This document shows positions 63,401-64,000 of a stretch of 64,000 nucleotides of DNA, in pieces. Each line of letters begins with the position of its first letter. Positions within the stretch are counted from its first letter, which is position 1. The stretch covers positions 21,052,001 to 21,116,000 of the forward strand of contig NC_092593.1 in NCBI RefSeq assembly GCF_047663525.1, given 5' to 3'. The notes under the pieces were generated by a model. It was not told the origin of the DNA. It made no database searches and saw nothing but the letters and a program-made list of their open reading frames with translations. The translations under genes were made by a program, and so were the position numbers. This DNA is from Anas platyrhynchos. Its lineage: Eukaryota; Chordata; Aves; Anseriformes; Anatidae.

Positions 63401-64000
63401 CTGTTCCTCCGGGGTCACTCCAGAGCCAGCTCCCAGGAGGAGAGCAATTTCGTATTTTATTTCCTCCTCAATAGATCAGCAATGAAACGGTCTGTGATTG
63501 CTAGCTACGGGGAGGGTGGGGAAGAGAAATCAATCTTTTATTTTCTTTCTTTTTTTTATTATTTTTTTATTATTTTTATTTTTTTTCGGGCGAGGAAGCG
63601 GGCCAGGTGAAGGGCAGCTGCGGGGCTTTTGGCTCCCGGGGCTGAGGGCCCCGCCGTTCCCGCAGGTGACCGGGTTCGCCCTTCCCCACCGGGCGAGGGG
63701 CTCCGGGGCAGCGGCCGGTTTCGCCGTGCCCCGTCCCTCCCTGGCCAGGCTGAGTCCAGGTGCCGGGAGGGCTGCTTCACCTCCGCCTGTCGCTCCCAAA
63801 GCAGGCGCTGACGGCTGGTTTGCCCCGCAGATTTGCTGCCCGCCAAGAACGGCGAGGAGCAGACCATGCAGTTCCTGCTGGAGGTCGTGGACATCCTCCT
63901 CAACTACGTGAGGAAGACGTTTGACAGGTCCACCAAAGTGCTGGACTTCCACCACCCGCACCAGCTCCTGGAGGGCATGGAGGGCTTCAACCTGGAGCTC
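57356..64000 (+). CDS. GAD1: Glutamate decarboxylase 1 (GAD67), 5' part, cut by window edge
   Basis: GAD67 is the pyridoxal-phosphate enzyme that converts L-glutamate to GABA in the cytoplasm of inhibitory neurons. Coding segments 57356-57425, 58773-58835, 63020-63178 and 63831-64000 join in consistent phases to give 154 residues. These cover the variable N-terminal regulatory region (residues 1 to about 97, with cysteines at 29, 35 and 44) and the start of the conserved domain ([11 protein letters not shown]... to EGFNLEL). The motifs [23 protein letters not shown] and [12 protein letters not shown] are diagnostic of GAD67 rather than GAD65. The catalytic core with the PLP lysine lies beyond the window. 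All introns are GT-AG. Exon 63020-63178 differs most from the GAD67 proteins I remember. Confidence 0.95.
57426..58772 (+). other. GAD1: GAD1 intron after first coding exon
   Basis: The donor is GTAGGT and the acceptor CTCTCTTGCAG. An AT-balanced stretch (about 57700-57960) with several TAATTG/TAAT homeodomain-like cores sits between GC-rich parts. A CpG-dense segment at 58140-58760 precedes the next exon. No coding frame here is supported. Confidence 0.7.
58773..58835 (+). CDS. GAD1: GAD1 second coding exon
   Basis: The exon encodes the end of codon 24 through residue 44 ([20 protein letters not shown]) plus the first base of Gly45. The acceptor is CTCTTGCAG and the donor GTAAGT. This Cys-containing block is nearly invariant in vertebrate GAD67, which fixes the exon limits. 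Confidence 0.95.
60037..60064. repeat. Poly(T) tract, 28 bases
   Basis: An uninterrupted T run inside a GAD1 intron, with no recognisable mobile element attached. Confidence 0.85.
60580..62560. promoter_or_regulatory. Intragenic CpG island in GAD1
   Basis: About 2 kb of very CpG-rich DNA with long open frames on both strands in several phases, which is a sign of composition rather than coding. It lacks a TATA-like element I could identify. It may be an alternative GAD1 promoter, a regulatory platform or the start of an antisense transcript. Confidence 0.5.
63020..63178 (+). CDS. GAD1: GAD1 third coding exon
   Basis: The exon encodes Gly45 (split) to Arg97 plus the first base of Asp98. It starts [14 protein letters not shown] and ends [15 protein letters not shown]. 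The acceptor is AATGTAG and the donor GTAAAC, a weaker site than the other GAD1 donors. The middle (residues 54-82) carries several substitutions relative to the GAD67 sequences I remember, while the flanking motifs are intact. Confidence 0.94.
63179..63830 (+). other. GAD1: GAD1 intron
   Basis: The donor is GTAAAC and the acceptor GCCCCGCAG. A T-rich stretch at about 63536-63587 is followed by GC-rich DNA. Nothing else was recognised. Confidence 0.85.
63831..64000 (+). CDS. GAD1: GAD1 fourth coding exon (cut at the window edge)
   Basis: The exon encodes Asp98 (split) to residue 154: [17 protein letters not shown], then [19 protein letters not shown], ending [10 protein letters not shown]. 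This is the start of the conserved decarboxylase domain and is almost identical to known GAD67. No donor is seen before the edge. Confidence 0.96.

Noticed and set aside
1-64000. tRNA, rRNA, CRISPR arrays, endogenous viruses, intact transposons
   Set aside because: I looked for the characteristic motifs (tRNA A/B boxes with a cloverleaf, regular spacers, LTR pairs with gag/pol-like frames, transposase or reverse-transcriptase motifs) and saw none that hold up.

Overview
The window looks like vertebrate, most probably avian, nuclear DNA. It has AT-rich intergenic and intronic sequence with dense CpG islands at promoters, GT-AG introns, AATAAA polyadenylation signals and a few degraded amniote-type interspersed repeats. 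No prokaryotic, viral or CRISPR-like structure was seen. The coding content I can support is small and all on the + strand: SP5 (complete), a 3' portion of ERICH2, and the 5' end of GAD1, which runs off the right edge. From memory this matches the conserved vertebrate order MYO3B - SP5 - ERICH2 - GAD1. The spacing is much tighter than I remember for mammals, which fits a bird; the exact species is not determined.

Layout. Positions 1-4.2 kb are AT-rich and may be the last exon and 3' UTR of the upstream neighbour (MYO3B by synteny only, weak). About 4.2-20.2 kb is non-coding, with one open, splice-flanked segment (9660-9834) of unknown nature and a GC-rich block at 18.96-19.85 kb. A CpG island from about 20.25 to 24.35 kb holds the two-exon SP5 gene (21943-23437), with several TCF/LEF-like motifs just upstream and a polyadenylation signal at 23768. 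About 24.4-45.6 kb is AT-rich non-coding DNA with microsatellites and small repeats, including a possible untranslated exon at 39380-39616. ERICH2 is recognised from one exon (45654-45725) and a Glu/Ser-rich tail (about 47010-47158); an in-frame TAA at 46976 complicates the tail. About 47.2-54.0 kb is non-coding. A broad CpG island begins near 54.05 kb and leads into the TATA-containing GAD1 promoter (about 55.79-55.95 kb), an untranslated exon 1 ending at 56009, and coding exons at 57276-57425, 58773-58835, 63020-63178 and 63831-64000 (cut). A second large CpG island (about 60.58-62.56 kb) lies inside a GAD1 intron.

The genes are not a pathway. SP5 is a Wnt-responsive zinc-finger transcription factor, ERICH2 is poorly characterised, and GAD1 makes GABA from glutamate. 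Their proximity is conserved synteny. I found no convincing novel molecular system. The items most worth checking are the ERICH2 stop codon, the SP5 TCF/LEF cluster, the intragenic GAD1 CpG island and the unassigned exon-like segments.
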